Below, one piece after another: positions 11,964 through 20,208 of a DNA stretch of 20,902 nucleotides (within the stretch, counting starts at the first letter, position 1; every line of letters begins with the position of its first letter). A program made the translations under genes and the position numbers. Below the pieces are notes generated by a model, which had not been told where the DNA came from, searched no databases, and saw only the letters and a program-made list of their open reading frames with translations. Origin of the DNA: a virus; the IMG/VR virus record IMGVR_UViG_3300030012_001251, positions 1 to 20,902 of that record; one strand, 5' to 3'.

Positions 11964-14843
11964 TTACGATATGACTGCGCCAAATCCCTTGGCCTGAAAA
12001 TCAAACGTGCGATCCACCACACTATTACTCGAATTACGGAATATAATTTCAAATCCCGTAGCGGACTTATTAGTTATAACATAAAAATCACCTGATGCCA
12101 TATTCTGTGCAGTGATCGCTACGTTCTCCAAACTCTTGAACGCCGGGCTGAACGTCACTGTCTTACCGCCAGCATCAGTGCCACTCGCTATGTCATTGCC
12201 GTGGTCAAGACGATCAGGCATGTCCACTGTGACCTGTAGCGTTTGCACCTTTGGTGTTGCACTTGTGTCATTGCTGTTCAAAACACAACGGAAACGCAGC
12301 GCGCGCGCCGAATATTCTCCCACTACAAAGTCTCTAAAGTCAGTAAACGTAGGCGAACCAGACGGATCATCGTCCGTCGTTGCGATTTGCAGTGTGGCAT
12401 TGGTATCACCAAACGATGCTGTGTCGCCATCAAAGAACCCTTCACGCGCATCAAACAGACCCGCTCCATCATCGAATGTATTAACATAATCAAGACGAGT
12501 AATTTCAACCCGCGATGTCACACGACTGGTGAACTTGCTGCCCAAATCAACCACTGTGGCAAAATCATATGTGCCTTCATTATCGACTGTTGAGCCACCG
12601 CCATCGAACAAGCCATCCAAATCATCAAAGTTCCCTGTCGCGCTATCAAATAGCAGGGTGGTCGCCAGTATCAAAGCACCATCAGAAACAACAACATCTG
12701 ATTTCGTGCCAGCAAATGTCGGATTTTCTGTGAGCGTTTGGACTACGTTGCCAGCTTCCACCGCGTCAATCAGCGCGATAGTCGCTGTCGCATTTCGGCT
12801 TTCCCTGCCGCCTTTGTCCACTGACTTGATGAGATATGTGCCTGTGATGGCTGGCACGATGACCGTATTCGCTGGGCGGCTGACCTTTTTGGCAAGTGTC
12901 CTAGATGTGTTGAACGCCGCCCCTGACGTTGCCGCGCTGTGCCGAATGATGTAATGGCTTAAATCTAAATCAGGTACAGGTGTCCAACTCAGATGCGCTT
13001 CTTTGCCGATTATGTTGACTGAGAAGTTAGTGACATCGGCTGGCAAGTCCAGCGATGCCGTGATTTGTTGCGTGACGTTCGTGAACGCAGACTTGTTGCC
13101 CAGACCCGATATGCTTCGGGCCCGTACATCATACGTTGCACCAGCCTCAACATTGACCATCTCAAAACGTGTCGATGATGAAGTCCCAAGAGATGTGAAA
13201 GTGCTGTCTGTAGTTTTTTTGGCTTGCACCTCAAACGCCGTTGCAAGATTGTCACCTGTTGAAATATCCACCAAAAGAACGTCAATCGCTTCTTCATTGA
13301 TAACGCGCAGTTCATCCGATGTTGTGACCGATGGCGCAAGGATATCAAACGGCGATCTCAAATCTGTATTATCCGCCAAGAACGCTGTTTCTTCGGCTGA
13401 CCAATCGTAAACGCTAGAAGCCAGTTCTCGCACCGTCAGATCAACACCAAGCGTTGCTGATCCATCATCGCCCACTGAACTTGCAAACTGCCAGTTAACG
13501 ATCTCGAACACTTTACTGCTGAACCCAAACCGATCCAGCGTGACCATAATCGTGTCACCGACATTGTGCTTAAAAGCAGTCAGCTTACATGGCAGCGTCA
13601 TTGTAAGCTGTTGCCGCGCCTTGAACAGATTGATCTTGGCGATACGCTGCGCCATGCTCGATGACTGCGTGAATGGCAAATCAAGATTTGTGAAAACCTG
13701 TTCCCCGTTATCCTCAGTCTCAAACGTGCTGGACGTTATTGGCGCATAATCTGTCGGCTGGAAGTTACCCTCTTCGGCTGGCAAAAATACGCCCTTAACT
13801 GCGTTAAAGTTGTCCCTGCGGCTGGGCTTCGTGTTGATTGTGATTGCACCCATCAAGTCATCTTCAGTGATGGTTACGCTAGGTGCAGAATACGCTCCGG
13901 CTTTGACGTACCACTTCCCGCCGGAGTAATACAACGCACCAGCCATGCTGCTCAGTATCTCTTCGATAATCTGTTTCGGCTGGTTCTCTGTGTCGATAAC
14001 GCCGTGCGCTTCGTATCTGTTTTCTGTGCCGCCAGCCGCTAGTGCAACATCCTCGTCGCAGACATTTGCCGCCGCGTTGAAACTGGTAGTGTCAATCTCA
14101 GACGCAGCAGAACCCAGCCCGTATTTTGTGTCAGTCAGATAGTCGCGCAAAATCAAAACAGGATTGCTAGAAAACGCTGTGGCTGATGTGCGTGTATCCA
14201 GCACCTTTTTTCCCTGAACGATTGCACTTATGTTGGGGATGCCATTTGGGAAAGCATCAGTGTCATAAGTCAACTTTGCATAAATGTATGCGATGCCGCG
14301 AAAGCGATCATTGTCGGTTAGTCCTGACGTAAAATTGAACCCACCAGTATTTAATTTTATTGTTACATTGGAAGCCTGATCGTCAGCACCCAGACCTGTC
14401 AGCAGTTGCGCTTTGCCAACATATTGCTCCGGGGCTGTCACATTGCCAGAGCCATCAAGCGTCAATTCATCATCATTGAAGAATATCTTTTCAATGCTGT
14501 TGAGTTCGTTTGACGCTATTGCCACGATCATATGCAAAAACTCTGACTTGCCCGTGGTTTTCATATAGACAATGCCGCCTGACACTTTTTGCCGACCATA
14601 GACAATCTTGCGACTTATCAATGGTTGCTTCACCATCTGGCTTCGAGCAGCCATGCTCCCTTGCGGATTGATCTTTGGCTTTTTCTGCAAAGCCATTGAA
14701 ATCCCAGATAGAACCAATGTGGTGACAAAAACCGTTGATAAACTAGCGGCAACAAATCCAGTTACCAACGCCGCCCCAACAAAATTTGCGGCAGCCGTCG
14801 CTGCGGTGGCTACTACTGCGGCTGCTACGGCTTGAGGTGCCAT
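11964..14843 (-). CDS. J-like tail tip (central fibre / host specificity) protein
   Basis: A 959-aa tip protein, similar in plan to lambda J. Residues 1-50 form an unusual Ala/Val-rich hydrophobic segment (AAVVATAATAAANFVGAALV). About 60-490 carry the hub domains, with a phage-tail_3 type piece near DNFNAVKGVFLPAEEGNF (about 342-360). A fibronectin type III-like region (about 500-690) includes AHLSWTPVPDLDLSHYIIR. From about 735 to 810 come Phe-Asp-Gly repeats (NFDDLDGLFDGG, FDDGAGLFDAREGFFDGD). The last 80 residues (VTFSPAFKSLENVAITAQ ... TGFEIIFRN ... RTFDFQAKGFG) resemble an H-type-lectin-like sandwich, a possible receptor-binding piece. GGAG lies 8 nt before the ATG at 14843. It follows the peptidase-like gene as in lambda K-I-J and GTA g14-g15. 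Confidence 0.88.
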   Translation of the reverse strand: MAPQAVAAAVVATAATAAANFVGAALVTGFVAASLSTVFVTTLVLSGISMALQKKPKINPQGSMAARSQMVKQPLISRKIVYGRQKVSGGIVYMKTTGKSEFLHMIVAIASNELNSIEKIFFNDDELTLDGSGNVTAPEQYVGKAQLLTGLGADDQASNVTIKLNTGGFNFTSGLTDNDRFRGIAYIYAKLTYDTDAFPNGIPNISAIVQGKKVLDTRTSATAFSSNPVLILRDYLTDTKYGLGSAASEIDTTSFNAAANVCDEDVALAAGGTENRYEAHGVIDTENQPKQIIEEILSSMAGALYYSGGKWYVKAGAYSAPSVTITEDDLMGAITINTKPSRRDNFNAVKGVFLPAEEGNFQPTDYAPITSSTFETEDNGEQVFTNLDLPFTQSSSMAQRIAKINLFKARQQLTMTLPCKLTAFKHNVGDTIMVTLDRFGFSSKVFEIVNWQFASSVGDDGSATLGVDLTVRELASSVYDWSAEETAFLADNTDLRSPFDILAPSVTTSDELRVINEEAIDVLLVDISTGDNLATAFEVQAKKTTDSTFTSLGTSSSTRFEMVNVEAGATYDVRARSISGLGNKSAFTNVTQQITASLDLPADVTNFSVNIIGKEAHLSWTPVPDLDLSHYIIRHSAATSGAAFNTSRTLAKKVSRPANTVIVPAITGTYLIKSVDKGGRESRNATATIALIDAVEAGNVVQTLTENPTFAGTKSDVVVSDGALILATTLLFDSATGNFDDLDGLFDGGGSTVDNEGTYDFATVVDLGSKFTSRVTSRVEITRLDYVNTFDDGAGLFDAREGFFDGDTASFGDTNATLQIATTDDDPSGSPTFTDFRDFVVGEYSARALRFRCVLNSNDTSATPKVQTLQVTVDMPDRLDHGNDIASGTDAGGKTVTFSPAFKSLENVAITAQNMASGDFYVITNKSATGFEIIFRNSSNSVVDRTFDFQAKGFGAVIS

Positions 14844-14844
14844 G

Positions 14845-15300
14845 CTATATTCTCCATGCTTTTACGCCTCGGCTGTAGTCAAAAAATAACAAGCCTTTTT
14901 CCCCTGTCACTGCAATTTTTTCACCTGTAAGAACGCCAACAGCTAAACCATCGGGCGTTCCGACGACTGACCAATCACCGCGCCGCGCCACACGCATATC
15001 TATCTCATCTAAACGCTGATCCATGCAATCAATCATGCCATAATAGCCTTCACGCATAAAGGCACGCATTGAGCCGAACTGATTTGTATATTTAGCTTTG
15101 TATAATTCTGGGAACCGTGTCTTGCCGCAAACCGCTTCTTCGCATCGAACAGCAAATGTGAAGCAATCATTGGTCGCCCACGCAAATGGTTCGTGACGAT
15201 AAATCTCAACCGTTTCGATAAGGTTAGCTTCCCAGCCAGCAACTCTAGGATAGCGGTTGGAAGCCGTTAAAGAATGGTCTAAATACGAAATCGTTGTCAT
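14845..15300 (-). CDS. DUF6950 / NlpC-P60-like tail peptidase-type protein
   Basis: A 151-aa protein in the slot of lambda gpK and GTA gp14, tail-tip proteins that may cut peptidoglycan during DNA entry. It has FAWATNDCFTFA near residues 39-50, with Cys46 in the Asn-Asp-Cys motif of this family (DUF6950 form). A RGDWSVV segment and GLAVGVLTGEKIAVTGEKG follow in the C-terminal half. I see no clear catalytic His at the usual place, so enzyme activity is uncertain. The ATG at 15300 overlaps the end of the preceding gene by 56 nt; there is no later in-frame ATG, GTG or TTG before the Cys motif, so this long overlap seems real. AGG lies 5 nt upstream. Confidence 0.75.
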   Translation of the reverse strand: MTTISYLDHSLTASNRYPRVAGWEANLIETVEIYRHEPFAWATNDCFTFAVRCEEAVCGKTRFPELYKAKYTNQFGSMRAFMREGYYGMIDCMDQRLDEIDMRVARRGDWSVVGTPDGLAVGVLTGEKIAVTGEKGLLFFDYSRGVKAWRI

Positions 15301-15859
15301 CCTTACCTGATCCCCAAGCTATCTCTTTATTTTGCAAATCCGCGACAAAACGCAAGCTGGTGTCGCCCGGAAACTGATTTTGCTGGTCGTTGTCTGTAAA
15401 ACGCCGCACTCTAGCACGTTCCAAGTCAATCAAGCGACTTTCGGCTGATAAAGTAATAGTTGCCGTTTCGCCAGCATCTTCAATCGTCATAACATCCATG
15501 CGTCCATCGAATACAAGATAAGGGTCAGACACAACTGCGCCTGATGATATAACCCCTAAATAAACTTGCGCTGTGCGTCCCTGATAGCTTTCTGTTAGGG
15601 CAACGGATACCAGACTGCTGTTGATACCGTTTAGTGCTAAATTAACGCCCCTAGCAGCTACCTCAACAGTTTCTTCGATTGGTGATATAGACAGCAAGTG
15701 ACCGCCCCCTATGTAAGTTTCTGACGCGACTGTGATGTCTGTGTAGCCCGTCCATATCCGCACATCTCCACTATCGAAAGCCAGTTTAATAGCAAAGAAA
15801 GGTTCAAGTTCCGATGCCGCAAGCTGATTTTGAACTGCTGTTGTAAGATCGCGGCTCAT
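15245..15859 (-). CDS. Distal tail protein, DUF2163/gpL-like
   Basis: A 204-aa protein in the position of GTA gp13 (DUF2163) or lambda gpL. It starts MSRDLTTAVQNQLAASELEP and has FAIKLAFDSGDVRIWTGYTD (about 22-41) and ETYIGGGHLLSISPIEETVEV (about 47-67), the beta-rich start usual in this family. The rest is beta-type sheet with a final FRPFFNGFQPLS. It is expected to sit in the tail tip hub below the tube. ATGA overlap with the preceding gene and GGAG 5 nt before the ATG. The family call is from order and sequence feel. Confidence 0.65.
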   Translation of the reverse strand: MSRDLTTAVQNQLAASELEPFFAIKLAFDSGDVRIWTGYTDITVASETYIGGGHLLSISPIEETVEVAARGVNLALNGINSSLVSVALTESYQGRTAQVYLGVISSGAVVSDPYLVFDGRMDVMTIEDAGETATITLSAESRLIDLERARVRRFTDNDQQNQFPGDTSLRFVADLQNKEIAWGSGKDDNDFVFRPFFNGFQPLS

Positions 15860-16485
15860 AGGCTCTCCACCGCACCGAAAGCGATGCCATAAAGTCCCAT
15901 ATTATTGATGTTCCAACTGCTTGCGTTATCGTTTAGTCGAAACACGCCTTTTGCTCCTGATACAACAACAGTCGCGCCATCTGCCGGGGATGATCGCAAA
16001 TTAGGCCAGATGTCTAGTGTTGCTTCACCAGAGCCGTTGCTGCTGGCATTGGTCAATACTTTATAGAACTCTGATGATCCCGCCGATCCTAGCTGTATAT
16101 AATCGCCAGCCTTCAAATAGTTTGTGGCACTAGCTGGCAACCCATCAATCGCCAAGCTGTCCCCGGTCTGACTTGCGCCATTGACCACGGGTGTTCCAGC
16201 TGCGCTAGATGCTGAACCTTGCGGTGTGGTTGCCAAAGGATCGCCCAGTAGGAAAGTGCCTTTTTGCCCATAGAGACTTGTCAGAAATGCCACCCATTCT
16301 TCGGCATCGGTTCGCTGCATTGGTGGTAGCTTAATATCCGCTTCCCAGCGTTGACCACTAAACTGATAAGTCTGTTGTTTGAACGTAAATGGAGACGTTG
16401 AAACACCGACCACGTTGCGCGCAATCAGTGTTATCTCTGCTATCGTTTTATTCGTCGGAGTGGAGAGCGGGTAAGATATCGACAC
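15856..16485 (-). CDS. Distal tail protein, DUF2460/gpM-like slot, GTG start
   Basis: A 209-aa protein in the slot just after the tape measure. RWEADIKLPPMQRTDAEEWV (about 47-66) then AFLTSLYGQKGTFLLGDP is a distal-tail (Dit/gpM-like) signature. After a Gly/Ser/Ala-rich stretch (about 90-110) comes a small beta domain, ending NMGLYGIAFGAVESL. The start is GTG at 16485, since no ATG lies near and GGGGG is 6 nt upstream, overlapping the tape measure end. It probably forms a ring at the tube's distal end. Confidence 0.65.
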   Translation of the reverse strand: MSISYPLSTPTNKTIAEITLIARNVVGVSTSPFTFKQQTYQFSGQRWEADIKLPPMQRTDAEEWVAFLTSLYGQKGTFLLGDPLATTPQGSASSAAGTPVVNGASQTGDSLAIDGLPASATNYLKAGDYIQLGSAGSSEFYKVLTNASSNGSGEATLDIWPNLRSSPADGATVVVSGAKGVFRLNDNASSWNINNMGLYGIAFGAVESL

Positions 16486-16487
16486 GA

Positions 16488-18185
16488 TCAGCCCCCAAAC
16501 GCTTTACTAAACGACCCGCCCCGCAGTCTGCTATCAGCCACGGCTGCTTTGGTTGCATTGGCAATTTGTGGCATCAGGTTCACTATTTCAGAACGGACTG
16601 TTTGCTGAACGCCTGTGGTGACGTTGATGGTCTGGTTCACTGTTATGCCGCCACCGCCTCCAACACCCGCAGCAGCCAACGCTTTATTGCTAACGATTGA
16701 ACCTGATGATGACGGTACAAAGAGTTCTTTTCCCATTTCCCCGACGATCCTTGGAACGCCGCGTTGAACAGGCCCGCCTATCGCAGTGACTTTTGCTGGA
16801 GCTGCACTCCCTGTTGAGCCACCCCCCAAAAAGCCACCTAAAGCTGCCGCTATTGGCCCACTTATTTGTTGTTGGATAACGATCCTAGCAATATCAGCGA
16901 GAATTGATTGCGCCATTGATCGAAACGCTTCCTTTGCACTTTCCGCGCCTGTGACAATATTAACAAGACTATCCTCAAGGGCTTTCACGCCCCTCAACGC
17001 CGCGCTTTCTGTGCTTGCCTGTACATCTTCTGCGGCTTTGGCGTAATCTTTCAAAGCCTGTTGGCCTTCGGAAAGTTTTTCGCTTGTGTTTCCGATGCCT
17101 TCCAAAACTTTATTCAGTTCGGTGTTCAGTTCTTCAATCGTTTTGGCCGCGCCGCCATCCTCTTTCCCAGCCGATTGTGCAGTTGCCTTCAGTCGTTCAC
17201 TTAATTCAGCGAGACTAAAAATTGTGTCGCTAAAATCAATTTTTGCAACACCCGGCAACTTTGCAAGCGCGTCTGTGAACGATTGCAACGCAAGAACGGC
17301 ATCAGTCGCCGCACCAACTATTTTCGACGACAAATCAGCCGCGAAAGCCGTTATGCCGCCTGATCCCTGTTGCAATATCTCTGTTAAAAAGTTCACCGCG
17401 CCAGCTAATTTTCTGCCGATTGCTTCTGCAACATCGGGGCTGTTTCTTAACAATGTTGATAAGGCGCGCGAGAAATCATTAATTGATTTGTTAAAGCCAG
17501 CATCACCAATCGCTGTTTTGAAGGCGTCAAACGCATCACCCAGATTGCTAAATGCACCGCTTAGAGTTCTAGCCTGTTCTGCCGTTGCCCCAGCAAACTC
17601 CGTCTGACCAAGACTAACAAGAAAGCCTTGTATTTCTTCCGCAGTATTTTTTACTTCTGTTTGAACCCCGCCAAAAGTGAACGTGATCCGTTCACCCTCT
17701 TTGCTGGCCTTGATGCCAAACTCTTTCAGTCTTTCAAATTCGCCTTGCACGGCATCTGTCACTGCCTCTGAGAACTGTTGCAAAGATTTGCCAGAGCCGC
17801 TTGCGATATTACCAAAGGCATCGAGCGCAGTAATGGATGGCTGGATGCCCTGCGCTATGAGAATGTTGAAACTTTTTGTGACTTCCTGAACACTAAACGG
17901 TGTCTGGGCTGCAAACTGTTTCAGAACATCAAAAGCACCCGCCGCCCTTTCAGACGAGCCTAGAAAAGTTTTGAGCGTGGCTTCAAGTGATTGAAACTGC
18001 CTATTTGTTTCAATCGTTGATTTAACCAACAACCCAAAACCAGCCGCACCAGCCAAACCCGTGATTGCTGTTTTTGTGTTAAAAACAGTTTTTCTAATAG
18101 CCCCAAGACCGGCATTTACAGTTCGGAAGGCAGCGCGCGTCTTGTCAAACGCTCTTATGCGGATATTAAGATTTTCTTGCGCCAT
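16488..18185 (-). CDS. Tail tape measure protein
   Basis: A 565-aa protein that sets tail length and is ejected with the DNA. N-terminal helices (about 1-60) include TAITGLAGAAGFGLLVKS, followed by a globular Phe/Gln/Ser-rich part (about 65-230: AAQTPFSVQEVTKSFNILIA). Long Ala/Glu helices run to about 400. A lambda-H-like C-terminal piece follows, AFRSMAQSILADIARIVIQQ (about 418-437), then a Gly/Ala region with VGEMGKELFVPSS (about 478). Start is the ATG at 18185 with GGAG 7 nt upstream; the frameshifted chaperone ends 20 nt inside this gene. By the rule of roughly 0.15 nm per residue the tail would be about 85 nm, a short-to-medium siphovirus tail. Confidence 0.9.
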   Translation of the reverse strand: MAQENLNIRIRAFDKTRAAFRTVNAGLGAIRKTVFNTKTAITGLAGAAGFGLLVKSTIETNRQFQSLEATLKTFLGSSERAAGAFDVLKQFAAQTPFSVQEVTKSFNILIAQGIQPSITALDAFGNIASGSGKSLQQFSEAVTDAVQGEFERLKEFGIKASKEGERITFTFGGVQTEVKNTAEEIQGFLVSLGQTEFAGATAEQARTLSGAFSNLGDAFDAFKTAIGDAGFNKSINDFSRALSTLLRNSPDVAEAIGRKLAGAVNFLTEILQQGSGGITAFAADLSSKIVGAATDAVLALQSFTDALAKLPGVAKIDFSDTIFSLAELSERLKATAQSAGKEDGGAAKTIEELNTELNKVLEGIGNTSEKLSEGQQALKDYAKAAEDVQASTESAALRGVKALEDSLVNIVTGAESAKEAFRSMAQSILADIARIVIQQQISGPIAAALGGFLGGGSTGSAAPAKVTAIGGPVQRGVPRIVGEMGKELFVPSSSGSIVSNKALAAAGVGGGGGITVNQTINVTTGVQQTVRSEIVNLMPQIANATKAAVADSRLRGGSFSKAFGG

Positions 18186-18653
18186 CAACGATCTCCAAGT
18201 ATGCCAGCCAGCTTATAAGTTCATTATATGGCAAACATTCGATCTCCGCGATTGTTTTGTTTAAGCGATCAGCTAGGCCGTACATAACAAACAAAAACTG
18301 ATCGCTTCTTAGTTTTTTTCTGCGTCCTCTACGTTATTAAGAGTACCCATCAACTTGCTTGCCACATCACCCACGATTGTAAGGGGCTGACGCATAAGGA
18401 TAGGCTTGTCACCAACGTCAAAAGCCTTGTCGCCTTGATCGGTTTCGGCCTTCATAATTATTAGATCAACCAGTGCTTCAATCGTCTGATTATTTAAAAA
18501 GTCGGGATGCTTTTTTTGCAGTTTATTGAACTCGCCGCAAAGCAGTTCGCCAGCATATAAAACAAGCGGCTCATCATCGCCCCATTCTGCCACTTCGATG
18601 CGTGTGCGTTCAGTGGACGTTTTAGCCCTGATTTGTTCGCCAAGTTTAGACAT
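18166..18653 (-). CDS. Frameshifted tail chaperone (gpGT-like), -1 product
   Basis: A 162-aa product made when ribosomes slip back one base at 18318-18312 while reading the 114-aa chaperone gene. The first 114 residues are shared. Reading then continues from CTA at 18312 for 48 residues (LRSDQFLFVMYGLADRLNKT, then IAEIECLPYNELISWLAYLE, ending IVDGARKS) to a TAA at 18168-18166. The tail resembles the T part of lambda gpGT and its relatives: a helix, an AEI-x-x-LP turn and a W-LAY helix, which binds tape measure and tube proteins. The extension fills the otherwise empty 18189-18308 and reaches just into the tape measure gene, as in lambda. Confidence 0.85.
18263..18318 (-). promoter_or_regulatory. 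-1 programmed frameshift signal: slippery site and stem-loop
   Basis: The heptamer A AAA AAC (18318-18312, zero frame GAA AAA AAC TAA) is one of the most efficient -1 slippery sites of bacteria. After 4 nt comes a perfect 10-bp stem: AAGCGATCAG (18307-18298) pairs with CTGATCGCTT (18272-18263) around a 25-nt loop. The zero-frame stop directly follows the heptamer. Together these are the standard elements for ribosomal pausing and slippage. Confidence 0.85.
18309..18653 (-). CDS. Tail assembly chaperone (gpG-like), unshifted product
   Basis: A 114-aa protein in the gpG position between the tail tube and tape measure genes. It includes TRIEVAEWGDDEPLVLYAGE (about 17-36), a LCGEFNKLQKKHPDF helix and a EALVDLIIMKAETDQ helix, typical of small acidic chaperones that keep tape measure soluble. 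AGAGG lies 7 nt before the ATG. It stops at 18309, immediately after the slippery heptamer, and a fraction of ribosomes would continue in the -1 frame. Confidence 0.85.
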   Translation of the reverse strand: MSKLGEQIRAKTSTERTRIEVAEWGDDEPLVLYAGELLCGEFNKLQKKHPDFLNNQTIEALVDLIIMKAETDQGDKAFDVGDKPILMRQPLTIVGDVASKLMGTLNNVEDAEKN

Positions 18654-18677
18654 CGTGCCACCTCTGCCTGTCTAATG

Positions 18678-19064
18678 TTAAACGGTTGTTTCAGTAATCC
18701 CGCCAGTTCCTTGCGCTGAAAATGCGACTTCGACCATGCCATCAAAACTAGATGTCACTGTTTTACCCGTCACAATCACTGTGCCACTAAAATATGTGTC
18801 ACCAGATGCCGCGCCTTCTGGATAAAGTTCCAGCGTAAGCTGCGAACCAACGTCTAAGGCGTTTTGCGCCGTATCAGTCTCGTCAAAAAAACATTCGACG
18901 GATGCAGTGAACACTTGCAAACCGGGTTTAAAGCTACGAAAGCTGTCGCCCATGCTTGTGTCCTCAATGACTTCACCGCTTATTTCAAGCGAAAAAGACC
19001 TTATTTCTCCGAGAGTGTTCCCGCCGACTTTGACAGTCCCCTCGCTCCCTGCGTGTGTTGCCAT
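18678..19064 (-). CDS. Major tail (tube) protein
   Basis: A 128-aa beta-rich tube protein of the lambda gpV / TP901-1 MTP type. Signature parts: GTVKVGGNTLGEIRSFSLEI (about 9-28), then SGEVIEDTSMGDSFRSFKPG (about 29-48), where the strand-loop-strand pattern is typical, and a C-terminal beta strand GMVEVAFSAQGTGGITETTV. It has no extra Ig-like domain, and its length is normal for a minimal tube protein. GAGG lies 8 nt before the ATG at 19064. It polymerises in hexamer rings on the tape measure. Confidence 0.88.
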   Translation of the reverse strand: MATHAGSEGTVKVGGNTLGEIRSFSLEISGEVIEDTSMGDSFRSFKPGLQVFTASVECFFDETDTAQNALDVGSQLTLELYPEGAASGDTYFSGTVIVTGKTVTSSFDGMVEVAFSAQGTGGITETTV

Positions 19065-19067
19065 GAT

Positions 19068-19235
19068 TTAGTCCTCATCAACTTCGGTTGCAACTTCGTC
19101 GGATTTTTTAGGCTTCCGACCTCTCGCCTTTTTGGGTTCGTCTTCAGTGTACCCCATCCCAATCAGCTTTTTAGCAGTATCAGGCCAGCAGTTTACTGCG
19201 TTTCCATCTTTATCATAAATCGTGACACGTTTCAT
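19068..19235 (-). CDS. Small protein with basic AT-hook-like and acidic tail
   Basis: A 55-aa protein beginning MKRVTIYDKDGNAVNCWPDT with AKKLIGMGYTEDEP, a small beta-beta-alpha fold, then KKARGRKPKK, which resembles an AT-hook core, and an acidic end SDEVATEVDED. I chose the ATG at 19235, just after the tail terminator stop; a longer frame to 19376 lies inside that gene. GGCGG precedes the ATG. Same plan as the 65-aa protein at 19991-20188. Its function is unknown; the place between tail terminator and tube genes suggests an assembly factor. Confidence 0.65.
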   Translation of the reverse strand: MKRVTIYDKDGNAVNCWPDTAKKLIGMGYTEDEPKKARGRKPKKSDEVATEVDED

Positions 19236-19236
19236 T

Positions 19237-19680
19237 TTAAACCGCCGTTTCAACATCGTTTTCAATAGTAGCAAACTGGACTGAAACTGTAAACTTTCCA
19301 ACGCCCACAGTCTGCTCACCGTCTGGCTGGAAGTCTGCTTCAAACGCGGTGACTTGCGTGTCTTTTGCTCTGCCACCGCGCGTCAGATCGGTCTGCAATG
19401 CCTCTTCAACTTCCACGGCAATCGTGTCCAGCGTGTTGTCAAGGTTGGCAGTGCCTTTGACATACGCTTCAACGCTAACCTCTAAAACGCGCATCTGTGT
19501 GCGCGGCACAGTCATTGTCGAATATTCCGTGTCTTCCGACTTGGTGTAAATGCACAGCGCGGGCAGCTTCGTATCTTCAAGCGGAAAAAACCGCGTCTGA
19601 AAAACATTGCTGCCCGTAGTGGTCAGCCCGGTCAATGTGGTCGTTATATGGTCGCGGATTAGCTTCCTAACATGCGCCAT
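19237..19680 (-). CDS. Tail terminator (gpU-like)
   Basis: A 147-aa protein fitting the gpU / minor tail terminator family, which caps the tail tube and joins it to the head. N-terminal helix HVRKLIRDHITTTLTGLT (about 3-20), strand LPALCIYTKSEDTEYSTM (about 39-56), VPRTQMRVLEVSVEAYVKG (about 58-76), a helix TLDTIAVEVEEALQTDL and C-terminal strand GVGKFTVSVQFAT. The start at 19680 forms TAATG with the previous stop; GGAG lies 8 nt upstream. It directly follows the gpFII-like gene, so the usual gpZ gene is missing from this place. Confidence 0.8.
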   Translation of the reverse strand: MAHVRKLIRDHITTTLTGLTTTGSNVFQTRFFPLEDTKLPALCIYTKSEDTEYSTMTVPRTQMRVLEVSVEAYVKGTANLDNTLDTIAVEVEEALQTDLTRGGRAKDTQVTAFEADFQPDGEQTVGVGKFTVSVQFATIENDVETAV

Positions 19681-19991
19681 TAGTTCTGCTCCAGAACCAA
19701 AGTCGTCACGCCCGTGCCATCGTCTTGCACTATGCGAATGGTGTGCGCCACTGAATTGATTGTGATTGCATCGCCTTCGCGTGCTGATGAGACATCAGAC
19801 GTTTGGCAAACAAAGCGCGGTTGCTGGATTGCGATGCCTATAGTGCCACCAGCATCGGCCTCGAAATACTCATTGTCAAAAATGCCGTTGATATTTGTGG
19901 CAGAACCCCCCTGCGGCGTATAGCTAGCAGTCACCGCAAAGTCGTCTGCTTCAAAAAATATCGCGCGCTCTGTGGCGGTTTCGACAGCCAT
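19680..19991 (-). CDS. Head-tail joining protein (gpFII-like)
   Basis: A 103-aa protein resembling lambda gpFII and relatives. FFEADDFAVTASYTPQGGSA (about 12-31), GIFDNEYFEADAGGTIGI (about 36-53), QPRFVCQTSDVSSAREGD (about 56-73), and HTIRIVQDDGTGVTTLVLEQ (about 82-101) match the family pattern well. It makes the head-proximal connector onto which the tail is attached. Start TAATG overlap with the preceding gene; stop TAATG overlap with the next. Confidence 0.85.
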   Translation of the reverse strand: MAVETATERAIFFEADDFAVTASYTPQGGSATNINGIFDNEYFEADAGGTIGIAIQQPRFVCQTSDVSSAREGDAITINSVAHTIRIVQDDGTGVTTLVLEQN

Positions 19992-20188
19992 TATTCATCT
20001 TCTGGCGTGGCGACTTTTTTCACAGCGCGATTAGTCTTTTTACCTTTCGGCGCGGCCTTTTTTGCTTTCTCAGCAACGCCGCGCGCGATCAATCGCTCTG
20101 CTACATTGTCATCAATTTCATGCTCAGTCCCAGCGTGTAGATTGCCGCCAGAACCAATGAATGTTTTCTCTAGGATTTTAACTTTCAT
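19991..20188 (-). CDS. Small charged protein after capsid
   Basis: A 65-aa protein: MKVKILEKTFIGSGGNLHAG, then a strand TEHEIDD, a helix NVAERLIARGVAEKAKKA, and a tail of Lys/Ala followed by TPEDE. The N-terminal hairpin plus LI-x-x-G helix is found in many phage head modules. Role unknown. GAGG lies 4 nt before the ATG at 20188. The Lys-rich tail may bind nucleic acid or the capsid; that is a guess. Confidence 0.75.
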   Translation of the reverse strand: MKVKILEKTFIGSGGNLHAGTEHEIDDNVAERLIARGVAEKAKKAAPKGKKTNRAVKKVATPEDE

Positions 20189-20208
20189 AATTCCTCACAA
20201 AGGAAAGT

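Noticed and set aside
19236-19376. N-terminal extension of the 55-aa protein
   Set aside because: It would overlap the tail terminator gene in another frame; ATG at 19235 follows that gene's stop directly.
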